A stretch of 64,000 bases of DNA from Pseudomonadota bacterium (GCA_023433925.1 JAEYTO010000026.1:1-64000), one strand, 5' to 3'; shown: positions 20,878 to 30,171, counted from the first letter of the stretch. The notes: a model not told the origin generated them from the sequence alone. Numbers and translations: made by a program.

Positions 20878-20901
20878 CTCCCAAAGGAGCTGCGAAACCC
20901 T

Positions 20902-21729
20902 ATGGCATCATCCTTCCCTCTGGTCTTTTCAGTCACCTCCGGCAAGGGTGGCGTGGGCAAGACGAACGTCTCCGTCAACCTGGCCTACTGCCTGACCAAA
21001 CTGGGCAAGCGCGTGCTCCTGATGGATGCCGACCTGGGCTTGGCCAACGTGGATGTCCTGCTGGGCATGGCGCCGAGCCTGAACCTCTTCCATCTCTTCC
21101 ACGAGGGGACGCGCCTGGAGGACATCATCTACGAGACGCCTTACGGCTTCCCCATCCTGCCGGCCGCCTCGGGAGTGAGCGAGATGCTCGACCTGTCCAC
21201 GGGCCAGAAGCTGGAGCTTCTGGAGTCCATGGACGCCCTGGAGGACAAGCTCGACTATCTCATCGTGGACACCGGGGCCGGCATCAACGACAACGTGCTC
21301 TACTTCAACCTGGCCGCCCAGGAGAAGCTCATCGTCCTCACCCCTGACCCGACCTCGCTCACCGACGCCTACGCCCTCATCAAGGTCCTCAAGTACAACC
21401 ACGGCGTGGACAGGTTCAGGGTTCTGGTCAACATGGCCCCAAGCCCAAGCGCCGCGCGCGAGGTCTACATCAAGCTCTACCGCGCCTGCGACCAGTTCCT
21501 GAGCGGCGTGTCTCTCGACCTCCTGGGTAGCGTGCCTCTGGACCCCGCCGTCAAGCAGGCTGTCATCCGGCAGCAGCCGTTCTGCCATTTGCTCCCTCAG
21601 AGCGACGCGAGCGCGAGCCTGCGGCAGGCGGCCGAGCGAATCACAAACTGGGAAGCTGCGACGGAACTCGATGGCAATATTAAATTCTTCTGGAAGAAGA
21701 TCCTCTTCCAAGAACAGTCCGTGGCTTGA
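20902..21729 (+). CDS. flhG: MinD-like ATPase FlhG (FleN/YlxH)
   Basis: This 275-aa deviant Walker A ATPase begins with SGKGGVGKTNVSVNLAYCL, and has the Walker B/DxxG region YLIVDTGAGINDNVL. It restrains flagellar number by antagonising FlhF and the flagellar regulators. The ATG at 20902 follows AAAGGAG. The C-terminus overlaps fliA by 59 nt if the first fliA ATG is used. Confidence 0.94.
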   Translation: MASSFPLVFSVTSGKGGVGKTNVSVNLAYCLTKLGKRVLLMDADLGLANVDVLLGMAPSLNLFHLFHEGTRLEDIIYETPYGFPILPAASGVSEMLDLSTGQKLELLESMDALEDKLDYLIVDTGAGINDNVLYFNLAAQEKLIVLTPDPTSLTDAYALIKVLKYNHGVDRFRVLVNMAPSPSAAREVYIKLYRACDQFLSGVSLDLLGSVPLDPAVKQAVIRQQPFCHLLPQSDASASLRQAAERITNWEAATELDGNIKFFWKKILFQEQSVA

Positions 21730-22465
21730 GCTGGATGCCGGACAGAAGCGCTGGGGGGATTTCTGCTCCCAGGACAAGGACGAGGTCGTCAGGCACTACA
21801 GCCCCAAGATCAAGATCATGGCCTTGCGCCTCAAGGCCAAGCTGCCCCAATCCGTGGAGCTCGGCGAGCTCATGAGCGCCGGGAGCCTGGGGCTCATGGA
21901 GGCATTGCAGAAGTTCAATCCCGCGCTGCGCATCAAGTTCGAGACCTACGCCGAGAGCCGCATCAAGGGCGCCATGCTTGACGAATTGCGGCGCATGGAC
22001 TGGTACTCGCGAAGCCTGCGCCAGCGAATCCGGCTCATCGAGCGCACGGTGCGGGAGATCGAGCAGGATACGGGCCAGCCGGCCACGATGCAGGAGCTCG
22101 CCAAGCGCACGGGGTTGTCCGAGAAGGACGTGGACATGGGTCTGGAGATGATCCAGAACCAGCTCTGCCTGAGCATCGACTCCCTGTCCGAGTGCCTGTC
22201 CTCGGGCAAGGAGGGCGACCGGGAGTGCGACCCTTACCAGAGCGCGGCATTCCAGGAACTTATTGACAAAGTCACTGCCCTTATCGATGAATTGACGCCC
22301 AGGGAGAAGCTGGTCCTGTCGCTCTACTACGCCGAAGAGCTGAACATGCGCGAGACGGCCGAGGTCATGGAAATCACCGAGGGCCGAGTTTCCCAGCTTC
22401 ACAGCCAGGCCTTGGGCAAGCTCCGCAAGCGATTCAAGGCCCAGTTCAACCTGGATACCATCTGA
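21671..22465 (+). CDS. fliA: RNA polymerase sigma-28 factor for flagellar genes
   Basis: This ~264-aa sigma factor has region 2 (ELMSAGSLGLMEALQKFNP and FETYAESRIKGAMLDELR), region 3 (TMQELAKRTGLSE), and region 4 with a helix-turn-helix (MRETAEVMEITEGRVSQLHS). It directs late flagellar and chemotaxis transcription. The start at 21671 overlaps flhG; no better downstream start precedes region 2, but the first 30 residues are not conserved, so the exact start is open. Confidence 0.93.
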   Translation: MAILNSSGRRSSSKNSPWLELDAGQKRWGDFCSQDKDEVVRHYSPKIKIMALRLKAKLPQSVELGELMSAGSLGLMEALQKFNPALRIKFETYAESRIKGAMLDELRRMDWYSRSLRQRIRLIERTVREIEQDTGQPATMQELAKRTGLSEKDVDMGLEMIQNQLCLSIDSLSECLSSGKEGDRECDPYQSAAFQELIDKVTALIDELTPREKLVLSLYYAEELNMRETAEVMEITEGRVSQLHSQALGKLRKRFKAQFNLDTI

Positions 22466-22473
22466 GGAGAGCA

Positions 22474-22857
22474 ATGCCGTACGATGTCAACATGCGCATC
22501 CTCGTCGTGGACGACTTCGCCACAATGCGCCGCATCATCAGGGACGTTCTCAAGCAGCTCGGCTTCAACAACGTCATTGAAGCCGACGACGGGACCACCG
22601 CCTGGGAGATCCTCGGCAAGGAGCGCGTGGACTTCGTCATAAGCGACTGGAACATGCCCAAGATGCCCGGCATCGAGCTCCTGCGCAAGGTGCGCCAAAG
22701 TGAGGCGTACCAGGATCTGCCATTCCTCATGCTCACGGCCGAGGCCCAGCAGGAGTGCATCATCGAGGCGGTCCAGGCCAAGGTCTCCAATTACGTGATC
22801 AAACCCTTCACCGCCGAGATCCTGGAGCAGAAGATCGAAAAGATCTTCTCCTCCTAG
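22474..22857 (+). CDS. cheY: Chemotaxis response regulator CheY
   Basis: This 127-aa single receiver domain has acidic pocket Asp13/Asp14 (ILVVDDF), phosphoacceptor Asp58 in FVISDWNMP, a conserved Thr in MLTAEA, and Lys in YVIKPF. Phospho-CheY binds the flagellar switch and alters rotation. It starts 8 nt after fliA with an AGGAG site. Confidence 0.96.
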   Translation: MPYDVNMRILVVDDFATMRRIIRDVLKQLGFNNVIEADDGTTAWEILGKERVDFVISDWNMPKMPGIELLRKVRQSEAYQDLPFLMLTAEAQQECIIEAVQAKVSNYVIKPFTAEILEQKIEKIFSS

Positions 22858-22890
22858 GACCTGATCCCGGCGCCCGGCGGACCAACAGCC

Positions 22891-23652
22891 ATGATCTCCC
22901 TATTGCTGGCCCTGGACGAGAGCGACGCCGCGGGCAAGCCCGCCGAGGGCAAGCCCAAGGCCATGCTTGACCCTAGCAGCATCCAGGGTCAGGACCTGGT
23001 CCGCGCCAATCAGAAGGTCGAGCTCGACCTGGACGACGCGCCTTTCCTGGAGGATATCGAGGAGGAGGCGGCGGCCGAGCCCGAGGTTTTCGCCGAAACC
23101 CAGGCCGAAGAACTGGCCATCGCGCTCCCCAAGGGCGAGAGCCCCTTCGCCAAATTCCTCAAGGACAAGCGGATCTTCAGGCTGGGCATCCTCCTGCTCC
23201 TCCTGGCGCTGCTCAGCCTGACCACGGTCAAGTTCATCCTGCCAAGGTTCGAGTTCAAGTCCGTGGAGAAGGCCGAGATCAAGCCCGTGGAACCCGAGGT
23301 CGCGCCCGAGCCCGAGCCCGCGCCTCCGCCCGTGGAGCCGGAGGTCAAGGAGTTCACCATCGGCCTGGAGCCTTTCTGGATCGAGAAGGTGGACTCCAAG
23401 GGCCAGGTGCGCTTCCTGCACATCAAGTTCGCCTTCACGTCCCTGAGCCCGGCGCTGGAGGACGAGGTCAAGCTCAAGTCCCTGCTCTTGCGGGACGCGA
23501 TCTACTACTATCTGAAGAATAAAGATTTCGCGTTCCTGGCCGATACGACGCGTATGGAGGAACTCAAGGCGGACCTCGTGTCGGTGCTCAACCAGTACCT
23601 GGGCAACGACCAGCTTGAAACCATTTACGTAGAGAAGTACCTGGTCCAGTGA
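22891..23652 (+). CDS. fliL: FliL-like flagellar basal body protein
   Basis: This 253-aa protein has an acidic cytoplasmic N-terminus (to about 85), one membrane helix (about 95-115: LGILLLLLALLSLTTVKFIL), a Pro/Glu-rich linker, and a C-terminal periplasmic domain with the FliL-type pattern (FLHIKFAFTSLSPALEDEVK, followed by RDAIYYYLKNKDF). FliL supports stator function. The N-terminal extension is longer than in typical FliL. The identification is by topology and position, so the symbol is tentative. Confidence 0.75.
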   Translation: MISLLLALDESDAAGKPAEGKPKAMLDPSSIQGQDLVRANQKVELDLDDAPFLEDIEEEAAAEPEVFAETQAEELAIALPKGESPFAKFLKDKRIFRLGILLLLLALLSLTTVKFILPRFEFKSVEKAEIKPVEPEVAPEPEPAPPPVEPEVKEFTIGLEPFWIEKVDSKGQVRFLHIKFAFTSLSPALEDEVKLKSLLLRDAIYYYLKNKDFAFLADTTRMEELKADLVSVLNQYLGNDQLETIYVEKYLVQ

Positions 23653-23653
23653 C

Positions 23654-23980
23654 ATGCCGATGCCCATAGACCTCTCCACGCTCCTGGCCCAGATGCCGCA
23701 CGCGGCCAAGATGCAGAACGCCGTCAACGCGCATCCGGAGGCCCAGCAGGCCGTGCTCGGCCAACACGTGGCCGAGCTGCGCAAGCGCGAGGGCAGGAAG
23801 ATCGAGCAGGTCAACAAGAAGCAGGGCTCTTCCAGCGTGCACAAGGACCGCAATCCGCACGAGAAGCGCGGACTGGAGCTCTCCGGCCGCAAGAAGCGCG
23901 ACAAGGGCTCGGAGGACGAGGAGCAGGATTCCTCGGCGCCCTCCCCCTGGTCCGGCAATATCATCAACCTGGAAATCTGA
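23654..23980 (+). CDS. Uncharacterised flagellar-cluster protein
   Basis: This 108-aa, highly charged, soluble protein opens MPMPIDLSTLLAQMPHAAK, has a basic middle (ELRKREGRKIEQVNKKQG), and ends SPWSGNIINLEI. It starts one nucleotide after the fliL-like stop, so it is translationally coupled. No domain was recognised. Low sequence complexity after residue 60 suggests disorder. Its place in the operon suggests a flagellar role, but that is inference. Confidence 0.7.
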   Translation: MPMPIDLSTLLAQMPHAAKMQNAVNAHPEAQQAVLGQHVAELRKREGRKIEQVNKKQGSSSVHKDRNPHEKRGLELSGRKKRDKGSEDEEQDSSAPSPWSGNIINLEI

Positions 23981-24008
23981 TCCGCCAACCGCAAGGACTT
24001 CCTGAAAC

Positions 24009-24428
24009 ATGTCCCTGTCCAATTGGCTGCTGCTCGCCCTGAGCGTCACCGAAGTCATGCTGCTCGGCGTGGTCGTCTTCTTCTTCATGCGCCTCAAGCA
24101 GTCCGAAGCCGTGCTCTCGCAGCTCCAGAGCAAGCAGGATGACCTGCTCAACAAGCTGCGCTTCAATGCCCAGCTGGAGCAGGAGCTCGTGTCCACCTTC
24201 AGGCAGCGCCAGTCCGAGCTCATCGAGCTGGACGCCAAGATCGAGGAGCGCGCCAAGGACCTGCGCCGCATCATCAAGCAGGCCGAGCAGTACTCCCGCT
24301 CCCCTCAGTTCATGCGCGAGGTCGTCCTCACGGGCTGGCGCGGCGGTAAATCAGCCAACGAGCTGGCCCGCGCGTCGGGTCTGACCGTGGACGAAGTGGA
24401 GCTTATCATCGCCCAGGGCAAGTCCTAG
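24009..24428 (+). CDS. Membrane-anchored coiled-coil protein with C-terminal HTH-like segment
   Basis: The 139-aa product has one N-terminal membrane helix (about 4-27, LLALSVTEVMLLGVVVFFFM), a long predicted coiled coil (about 30-90, rich in Gln/Glu/Lys heptads), and a C-terminal segment SANELARASGLTVDEVELI that resembles a helix-turn-helix. Similar proteins of unknown function (DUF2802/DUF6115-like) occur in flagellar clusters. It lies 28 nt after the previous gene. Confidence 0.7.
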   Translation: MSLSNWLLLALSVTEVMLLGVVVFFFMRLKQSEAVLSQLQSKQDDLLNKLRFNAQLEQELVSTFRQRQSELIELDAKIEERAKDLRRIIKQAEQYSRSPQFMREVVLTGWRGGKSANELARASGLTVDEVELIIAQGKS

Positions 24429-24440
24429 GAGCCCAGGGCC

Positions 24441-25367
24441 GTGCGAGTGTCCGACGGCGGGGGCGGCTGGCCGGGCCAGGGCTTCTCCGGCGGCTCGCGC
24501 GCCTCGGACTTCCGGCGCGCCCACCGCGTGGGCCAGACCGTGCGCGGCGTGGCCCTGCGGCCCGAGCCGGCCGGAAGCGGGCAGGCGCCCGCGGCCCATC
24601 TCGCCTGGCTGCGCATCGACGGCCAGGAACTCCTGGCCGACGTCGGACGGCCGGTCGCGCCCGGCGAGGTCATGCTTTTCCGCATCGAGGCCCTGGAGCC
24701 CGACATCGTCCTGCGCGAACTGCGCGGCGGCGGCAACGGCGGGCCGAGTCTCATGCAGCTCGCGCCCGCCTTCCGGGCCGAGCGCGACCGCTTCGAGGCC
24801 TTGCTCTCCATGGCCGCCGACTGGCCCGAGACCGTCCTGTCCGCTCCTGATCACAAGGCAGTCAGCCATCGCGAGAGCTTCAACGCGCTTCTCGACCGCG
24901 ATAGCGGGCTCATGGAAGCCTACCGGCGCGTGCTCGGGCAGGAGCTGGCGCTCGACGCCGGCCTGCGGGGCGACCCGCCGCCCGGCTTTTCCCGCGAGCA
25001 CGGCCTGCGTTTCGCCTACTGCCCCTGGCTGCTGCCCGGCTTCCGCGAGTGCGAGCTGCTCGCCTGGGCCATGCCTTCGACGGCCGGCGACGGGCAGGCC
25101 ATGCGCGAGCTGCGCCTGGCCTTCGACTCGCCCCATGTCGGCCCGGGAGAGTTGCGCCTGCTCCTCAAGCCGCCCAGGGCCGGTTATCGCATCCATCTTG
25201 CCGCGCCCCAGACCGGGCGTATGCCCACGGCCTTGCAGGCCTGCGCCCAGACCCTGGCGCGCGACGCGCCCGCCGACTTCCTGGGAGTCTTCCGCCTGGA
25301 CGGGCCGACCGGACTCGCCATGCTCCTCGGCTCCGACGCCAGCGCGAGCCGCGGGCGCAGGGTTTGA
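24441..25367 (+). CDS. Uncharacterised protein at the end of the flagellar operon
   Basis: This ~308-aa protein starts at GTG 24441, 12 nt after the preceding stop. It is Gly/Arg-rich at the N-terminus. Residues ~30-95 form a compact beta-like segment (GQTVRGVALRPEP ... LLADVGRPVAPGEVMLFRIE). The C-terminal part (about 200-290) has alternating beta-like strands such as GPGELRLLLKPPRAGYRIHL, which recall FliK-type hook-length proteins. That resemblance is weak and the function is open. Confidence 0.65.
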   Translation: MRVSDGGGGWPGQGFSGGSRASDFRRAHRVGQTVRGVALRPEPAGSGQAPAAHLAWLRIDGQELLADVGRPVAPGEVMLFRIEALEPDIVLRELRGGGNGGPSLMQLAPAFRAERDRFEALLSMAADWPETVLSAPDHKAVSHRESFNALLDRDSGLMEAYRRVLGQELALDAGLRGDPPPGFSREHGLRFAYCPWLLPGFRECELLAWAMPSTAGDGQAMRELRLAFDSPHVGPGELRLLLKPPRAGYRIHLAAPQTGRMPTALQACAQTLARDAPADFLGVFRLDGPTGLAMLLGSDASASRGRRV

Positions 25368-25453
25368 CCGATCTTGACAGGAGCGCCGCGCATGGCCACA
25401 GTGCGGCCTCGATACCGACCGCTCCATCCGCTCGCAACGATACACCCGGAACC

Positions 25454-26422
25454 ATGACACCCAGATTGCCCTTTGCCCCGCACAAGCCCTGGCTCGCGCC
25501 CCTGGCCGGGTTCTCGGACCTGCCTTTCCGCCTGCTCTGCCGCGAGCTGGGCGCCGAGGCCGCCGTGACCGAGATGATCAGCGCCAAGGGCCTGGTCTAC
25601 GACAGTCGCAACACCCAGCCCATCCTGGCCACCTGCGCCGAGGACGCGCCCCTGGCGGCTCAGCTCTTCGGCTCGGAGCCGGAGTTCATGGCCAGGGCCA
25701 TGGACCTGCTCATGGCGCGCGGTTTCGCCTGGTTCGACCTCAACTGCGGCTGCTCCGTGCCCAAGGTGGTCAAGACCGGCAGCGGCGCGGCGCTCATGAA
25801 GGAGCCGGGAACGCTCCTGGACGTGGCGCGGGCCATGGTCGGGCGCGCCGGGCCGGGCCGCGTGGGCGTCAAGATGCGCCTGGGCTGGGATCCCAAGAGC
25901 GAGAACTACCTGGACGTGGCCAGGGATCTGGAGCAGGCCGGCGTGGGCTGGCTGACCCTGCACCCGCGCCACGCGCGGCAGGGCTTCACCGGGGCGGCCG
26001 ACTGGCCGAGGATCGCCCTGCTCCGTCGGGCCGTGTCCATTCCCGTGCTCGCCAGCGGCGATCTCTGGACCGCCGAGGACGCCGCGCGCTGCCTGGCCGA
26101 GACCGGCGCCAGCGGAGTCATGTTCGCCCGCGGCGCCCTGCGCGATCCGGCCGTGTTCCTACGCCTCAAGGCCCTGCTCGGCGCGGGCGACGCGCCCCCG
26201 CCAAGCCTGGCCTGGACCATACGGCGTCATGTGGAGCTCATCCACCGCCACGGCACGCCAGCGCGCGAGATGCTCAAGATGCGCACCATCGTGCCGCGCT
26301 ATGTGCGCCGCGTGGACGGCTCCAAGGAGCTGCGCAACAGGCTCGTGCACTGCTCCTCCTGGGAGGAGCTGGAAGGCATCGTGCGGGAAGTGGAGCAGTT
26401 GGAGGCCATCAAGGCTTCTTGA
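25454..26422 (+). CDS. dus: tRNA-dihydrouridine synthase
   Basis: This 322-aa FMN enzyme reduces uridines in tRNA D loops. The barrel N-terminus has LAPLAGFSDLPFRLLCRELG and TEMISAKGLVYD. The catalytic Cys lies in FDLNCGCSVPKVVKTGSGAALM, and HPRHARQGFTGAADW is the conserved FMN/phosphate region. The ATG at 25454 was chosen at the family's usual N-terminus; the frame is open upstream over the previous gene. Subfamily (DusA/B/C) was not resolved. Confidence 0.93.
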   Translation: MTPRLPFAPHKPWLAPLAGFSDLPFRLLCRELGAEAAVTEMISAKGLVYDSRNTQPILATCAEDAPLAAQLFGSEPEFMARAMDLLMARGFAWFDLNCGCSVPKVVKTGSGAALMKEPGTLLDVARAMVGRAGPGRVGVKMRLGWDPKSENYLDVARDLEQAGVGWLTLHPRHARQGFTGAADWPRIALLRRAVSIPVLASGDLWTAEDAARCLAETGASGVMFARGALRDPAVFLRLKALLGAGDAPPPSLAWTIRRHVELIHRHGTPAREMLKMRTIVPRYVRRVDGSKELRNRLVHCSSWEELEGIVREVEQLEAIKAS

Positions 26423-26542
26423 TGATACGGGTATGGCAATCTGCTGGCTTCCCGAATCAGAAAGGGATTGACTCGGCCGCTGCTGTCGCGGAAGAATATC
26501 ATCCTCTTTTCCTTCCGGCATACTCATACCAAAGGCGCTGCC

Positions 26543-27499
26543 ATGGCCCAGCACAACATCCTCCTGGAATCCGGCACCAACGAGCTGGAGATCGTCGAGT
26601 TCTACATCGATGAGCAGACCGCCGATAATGAGCCGTACAAGGGCTACTACGGGGTGAACGTGGCCAAGGTGCTGGAGATCATCCGCCAGCCCACGATCAC
26701 CGAGGTGCCGCAGACGATCCACCCATCCATTCTCGGCGCCTTCAACCAGCGCTCACGCATCATCCCGCTCGTGGACCTGGCCATGTGGCTTGGCAAGGAG
26801 CACAATACGAACGAGGAGTCCAAGGTCATCGTCACGGAGTTCAACACCGTGATCACCGGCTTCCTCGTCTCGGGCGTGACGCGCATTCACCGCATGAGCT
26901 GGGAGGCCGTGGAGCCGCCCAACCGCTATGTGTCTTCCTTCTCCAGCGACTCCATCACCGGCGTGGTCAAGATCGACGGCCGCATCATCTTCATCCTCGA
27001 CCTGGAGAAGATCGTGGCCGAGCTCAACCCGGCCGTGCGCATGCGCCTGGACAGGGAGGCCTCGGACAGGGGCGGCTCCCAATTCAAGGCCATGGTCGTG
27101 GACGACTCGGCCCTTGTGCGCAACATGCTCAAGTCTCTCCTGGAAAGCGCGGGCTTCGCCGTGGAGACGGCCAACAACGGCCGGGAAGGCTGGGACCGGC
27201 TTCAGGATTACAAGCAGCGATCCGCCCGCGAGGACCGCGAGCTGTCCGATTTCCTCCAGATCGTCATCTCGGACATCGAGATGCCGAGCATGGACGGCCA
27301 CAGCCTCACCAGGCAGATCAAGGAAGACCCGACCCTACGCAGGCTGCCGGTGATCCTCTTCTCCTCGCTCATCTCGGACAAGCTGCGCCACAAGGGCGAG
27401 GCCGTGGGCGCCGACGATCAGATCAGCAAGCCGCAGATCAGCCAGTTGGCGGAGCGAGCCAGGGAACTCATCGCCGAGCGCCTGGGCGTCATGGCCTGA
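26543..27499 (+). CDS. cheV: Chemotaxis coupling protein CheV
   Basis: This 318-aa protein fuses a CheW-like coupling domain (about 1-165) to a receiver domain (about 185-318). The receiver has the acidic pair in VVDDSAL, phosphoacceptor Asp in VISDIEMPSMDG, and Lys in QISKPQIS. CheV links receptors to CheA and adapts through phosphorylation. The ATG at 26543 has AAAGG upstream. It is 120 nt after dus and may have its own promoter. Confidence 0.95.
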   Translation: MAQHNILLESGTNELEIVEFYIDEQTADNEPYKGYYGVNVAKVLEIIRQPTITEVPQTIHPSILGAFNQRSRIIPLVDLAMWLGKEHNTNEESKVIVTEFNTVITGFLVSGVTRIHRMSWEAVEPPNRYVSSFSSDSITGVVKIDGRIIFILDLEKIVAELNPAVRMRLDREASDRGGSQFKAMVVDDSALVRNMLKSLLESAGFAVETANNGREGWDRLQDYKQRSAREDRELSDFLQIVISDIEMPSMDGHSLTRQIKEDPTLRRLPVILFSSLISDKLRHKGEAVGADDQISKPQISQLAERARELIAERLGVMA

Positions 27500-27523
27500 G
27501 CCGCTTTGCCTCAACAGCAAGTC

Positions 27524-27615
27524 CCGCCGGAGACATCCGGCGGAACTTGCTCGGATCATTGGCAAAGATCGTTATTGTTCTGCCTCCGGCGACCAAGGGG
27601 GCGCGGCTCCCTTGG
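27524..27615 (+). terminator. Two hairpins after cheV
   Basis: CCGCCGGA / TCCGGCGG (27524-27543) is followed by CCAAGGG / CCCTTGG (27593-27615) ending GGAACCC. The second resembles the distal half of the window's double-hairpin family. No U-tract follows either stem. The remaining 27616-27782 is AT-rich and holds a further weak inverted repeat (27684-27724). Confidence 0.5.
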
Positions 27616-27782
27616 AACCCCGCTTTCCAATTGCACCACCAAGATAATCTGCTGAAATAATATTAAAATTTTTACTGGAGAGCGCGAAAGAGAGGCTCTT
27701 TTTTTCAAAAATGGTCTCTCTCGCAAAAAATTGGTTTGTCAACAGTCTGTCATGACAGGCAGCGCCCAGGCGCACCCGCGAA

Positions 27783-28217
27783 TCAGCCCTGGGGCTGTCC
27801 GGGCTCCCTGCGGATGATCAGGAACGACGCCGTGGCCAGGCACACGGCATCGCCCGCCTCGTTCTGGATCTCGCCCTCCACGACCACGACCCTGTTCCCG
27901 CGCCGCACGATGCGCGCCTCGGCGCGCAAGGCGCTGCGGCCAGCGGGCCGCAGGTAGCGCATGTGCAGATCCATGGTCACGGTCTGGCGGTCCGGCTCCA
28001 GGCTGGCGATGACCGCGTGGGCCATGGCCTCGTCCATGAGCGCGGCCTGTATTCCGCCGGCCAATCCGCCCGCGCCCTGGATGAAACCCTCCTTGAAGGG
28101 CATCTCCAGGACAGCGCGCTCGGCCGTCAGCTCGGCGATGCGTATGCCCAGGAAGCGGAACAGCGGATTGACGGTCTGGCTCTCGCCGCGGACTGCGCGC
28201 AGGTACTCGGCGGACAT
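27783..28217 (-). CDS. PaaI-type hotdog thioesterase
   Basis: This 144-aa hotdog-fold protein has the PaaI-like pattern: LGIRIAELTAERAVLEMP, then QGAGGLAGGIQAALMDEAMA with the active-site helix (Gly/Asp), and VTMDLHMRYLRPAG. It should hydrolyse an acyl-CoA thioester; substrate unknown. The ATG at 28217 follows GGGAG and fits the family start. The upstream frame to 28355 is Arg/Pro-rich and not conserved. Confidence 0.88.
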   Translation of the reverse strand: MSAEYLRAVRGESQTVNPLFRFLGIRIAELTAERAVLEMPFKEGFIQGAGGLAGGIQAALMDEAMAHAVIASLEPDRQTVTMDLHMRYLRPAGRSALRAEARIVRRGNRVVVVEGEIQNEAGDAVCLATASFLIIRREPGQPQG

Positions 28218-28320
28218 GGCGGGCTCCCGTGGTTTGGATGCGACACATGACGGAAAGGACGAAACGCAACAGGTCAAATCGGGCCGAGGCCGATGGCCGG
28301 GCCGGCGCGGCCCACGCCCG

Positions 28321-29514
28321 TCAGGCCGGGATCGCCTCGATGTCCAGCTCTGCAAGGCCCTCGGCCCAGGGCCGCGGATCCATGCAGTCCGGGATCTCCG
28401 AGCGCACGGGCCTGCCGAGCAGGGCCTTGGCCCGCTCCACCGCGCGCGGAAGCTCCCTTGCCAGAGCCGCCGGCTCGGGCAGGTCCAGGGATGCGATGAG
28501 CGGGTGGCTCGCGGAGATATCCTTGGCTCCGAAGCGGTTGGTGATGGTCACCAAGCCGAAGGCGGCCATCTCCAGGGGCGGGTACGACGGATGCGGGGAA
28601 ACCATGAGGGACACACCCACGTGCGCGAAGGACAGCACGGCGGCATAGCGCTCGATGGGCAGCTTGCCCAGGCTCTTGAGCGGCGCGCCCGGCGCCAGGA
28701 GGATGTCCTCGTGGGGCTGGCCGGCGCTGAGCAGCATGTATTTGCCGCGCTCGGCCTCGGGCATGGCCAGGACAAAGCGGCGCAGCCCCTCCAGGATGAC
28801 CGGGAAACAGTTGCGCGGCTGCTCGGGCCTGCCGTAGGCCAGGATCGCGATCCTGTCCTCGGGCTTGGGCGGCAGGACATGGCCGCGCTCCTCCAGGTAA
28901 GCCCGCAAGGCCGGGTTGAGCGAGGGCTTGAGCACATGGCCGCGGCTGAAGACCAGCCCCAGGCCGTCGAAATGCGCGGCGAGGGAGGACGAGTTGAACA
29001 CGGCCACGCAACGCTCGCCATGGCCGTAGGTGGCTAGGCTGCGGGCGTGTTTCGCGCCGAATGGATAAAAGCCCGGCTCGAAGTCCTGGATGAAGTAGTA
29101 GAACGGCGCGGCGTATCTGCCCTGCCCGGCCATGGCCCGCTCGTAGGCCTCCCACAGGAGCACCGAGGGCCAGTACGTGCACAGGAAGACCTCGCGCTCG
29201 TGACAGGCCAGCGGCCCGGCCTCGGGCACCGCCTCCAGCGTCGCGCGCTGCTCGCCGGGTCGGACAAGGCACTCCGTCAGGTCAAAAGTCGGCCGGCCGT
29301 CCAGGGGCGCGAGCGAGAGAAAGCGGATGTCCTCGTAGTGCCGGCCGATGTGCAGGGCCAACTCCAGGGCCGAGACCACGCCGCCGAAGGCGAACTCGCG
29401 CAGGACGTGCGGCAGGACCACGTTCAGGCGCGGCCGCGCCGCTCCGGGTGTGACGGAGACCTCGGGGTCGCGGACGACCTCGCTGACGTAGCGCGTGAAC
29501 TCGTAGGGAATCAT
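28321..29514 (-). CDS. Glycosyltransferase, possibly WsaF-like
   Basis: This ~397-aa protein has a two-domain GT-B look: an N-terminal half with LNVVLPHVLREFAFGGVVS and YFIQDFEPGFYPFG, and a C-terminal half with IAILAYGRPEQPRN (start of the donor domain) and VSPHPSYPPLEMAAFGLV, a typical nucleotide-sugar-binding region. The N-terminal pattern recalls rhamnosyltransferase WsaF. ATG 29514 has GGGAG just upstream. Acceptor is unknown; surface glycan synthesis is likely. Confidence 0.8.
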   Translation of the reverse strand: MIPYEFTRYVSEVVRDPEVSVTPGAARPRLNVVLPHVLREFAFGGVVSALELALHIGRHYEDIRFLSLAPLDGRPTFDLTECLVRPGEQRATLEAVPEAGPLACHEREVFLCTYWPSVLLWEAYERAMAGQGRYAAPFYYFIQDFEPGFYPFGAKHARSLATYGHGERCVAVFNSSSLAAHFDGLGLVFSRGHVLKPSLNPALRAYLEERGHVLPPKPEDRIAILAYGRPEQPRNCFPVILEGLRRFVLAMPEAERGKYMLLSAGQPHEDILLAPGAPLKSLGKLPIERYAAVLSFAHVGVSLMVSPHPSYPPLEMAAFGLVTITNRFGAKDISASHPLIASLDLPEPAALARELPRAVERAKALLGRPVRSEIPDCMDPRPWAEGLAELDIEAIPA

Positions 29515-29535
29515 TGGTTCTCCCGCCAAAAACTA

Positions 29536-29603
29536 AGGGGTCCAGGGGCCTGCGGCCCCTGGCGGGAGAGAGCCCGAGAGAGGGCGCGGAGCCCTCTCTC
29601 GGT
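29536..29603 (-). terminator. Double-hairpin 3' element after ssb
   Basis: On the minus strand, just past ssb, CCGAGAGAGGGC / GCCCTCTCTCGG makes the first stem. CCAGGGGCC / GGCCCCTGG makes the second, ending ACCCC. This is the clearest example of the recurring double-hairpin design. Confidence 0.7.
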
Positions 29604-29610
29604 ATTCGCC

Positions 29611-30120
29611 TCAGAACGGCACGTCATCCATGCCGCCGGCCTCGGACGGGAAGGCCGGGCCGAGGTCGTCGTCGGGATAATTCTGCTGTTGCTGCTGAGG
29701 CGCGGGACGCTGGCCGCCACGGGCCTGTTGGCCACGATTCTGGTAGCCCTGATCCTGCTGGCCCTGGTAGTCGCCCTGATTGTCGCGCCGGGAGTCGAGC
29801 CCCAGCACGCGCTGAGCGATGACCTCGGTGGTGTAGCGGTCCTGGCCGTCCTGGCCCTGCCATTTGCGGGTGCGCAGGCTGCCTTCCATGTAGACCAGGC
29901 TGCCCTTGCGCAGGTAGTTGGCCATGAACTCGCCCTGCTTGCCATACACGGCGAAGCGGTGCCACTCGGTGCGCTCCACTTTCTGGCCGGACTGGTCCTT
30001 GTAGCTTTCGTCCGTGGCCAGGGAGCCGTTGACCACGGCCTGCCCCGAAGGGAGATAGGCCAGCTTGGGGTCCTGCCCCAGGCGGCCGATGAGAATGACT
30101 TTGTTCAGGCTGCCGGCCAT
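29611..30120 (-). CDS. ssb: Single-stranded DNA-binding protein
   Basis: This 169-aa protein has an OB-fold domain (about 1-110; [19 protein letters not shown] and [13 protein letters not shown]), a Gln/Gly-rich linker (about 112-150), and the acidic tip MDDVPF that recruits partner proteins. It coats ssDNA in replication and repair. Length is normal. Confidence 0.97.
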   Translation of the reverse strand: MAGSLNKVILIGRLGQDPKLAYLPSGQAVVNGSLATDESYKDQSGQKVERTEWHRFAVYGKQGEFMANYLRKGSLVYMEGSLRTRKWQGQDGQDRYTTEVIAQRVLGLDSRRDNQGDYQGQQDQGYQNRGQQARGGQRPAPQQQQQNYPDDDLGPAFPSEAGGMDDVPF

Positions 30121-30171
30121 GCGCTCTCCTTCCTTATGTACGCTTGAGCTTTATGAGATTGATGGCCAACG

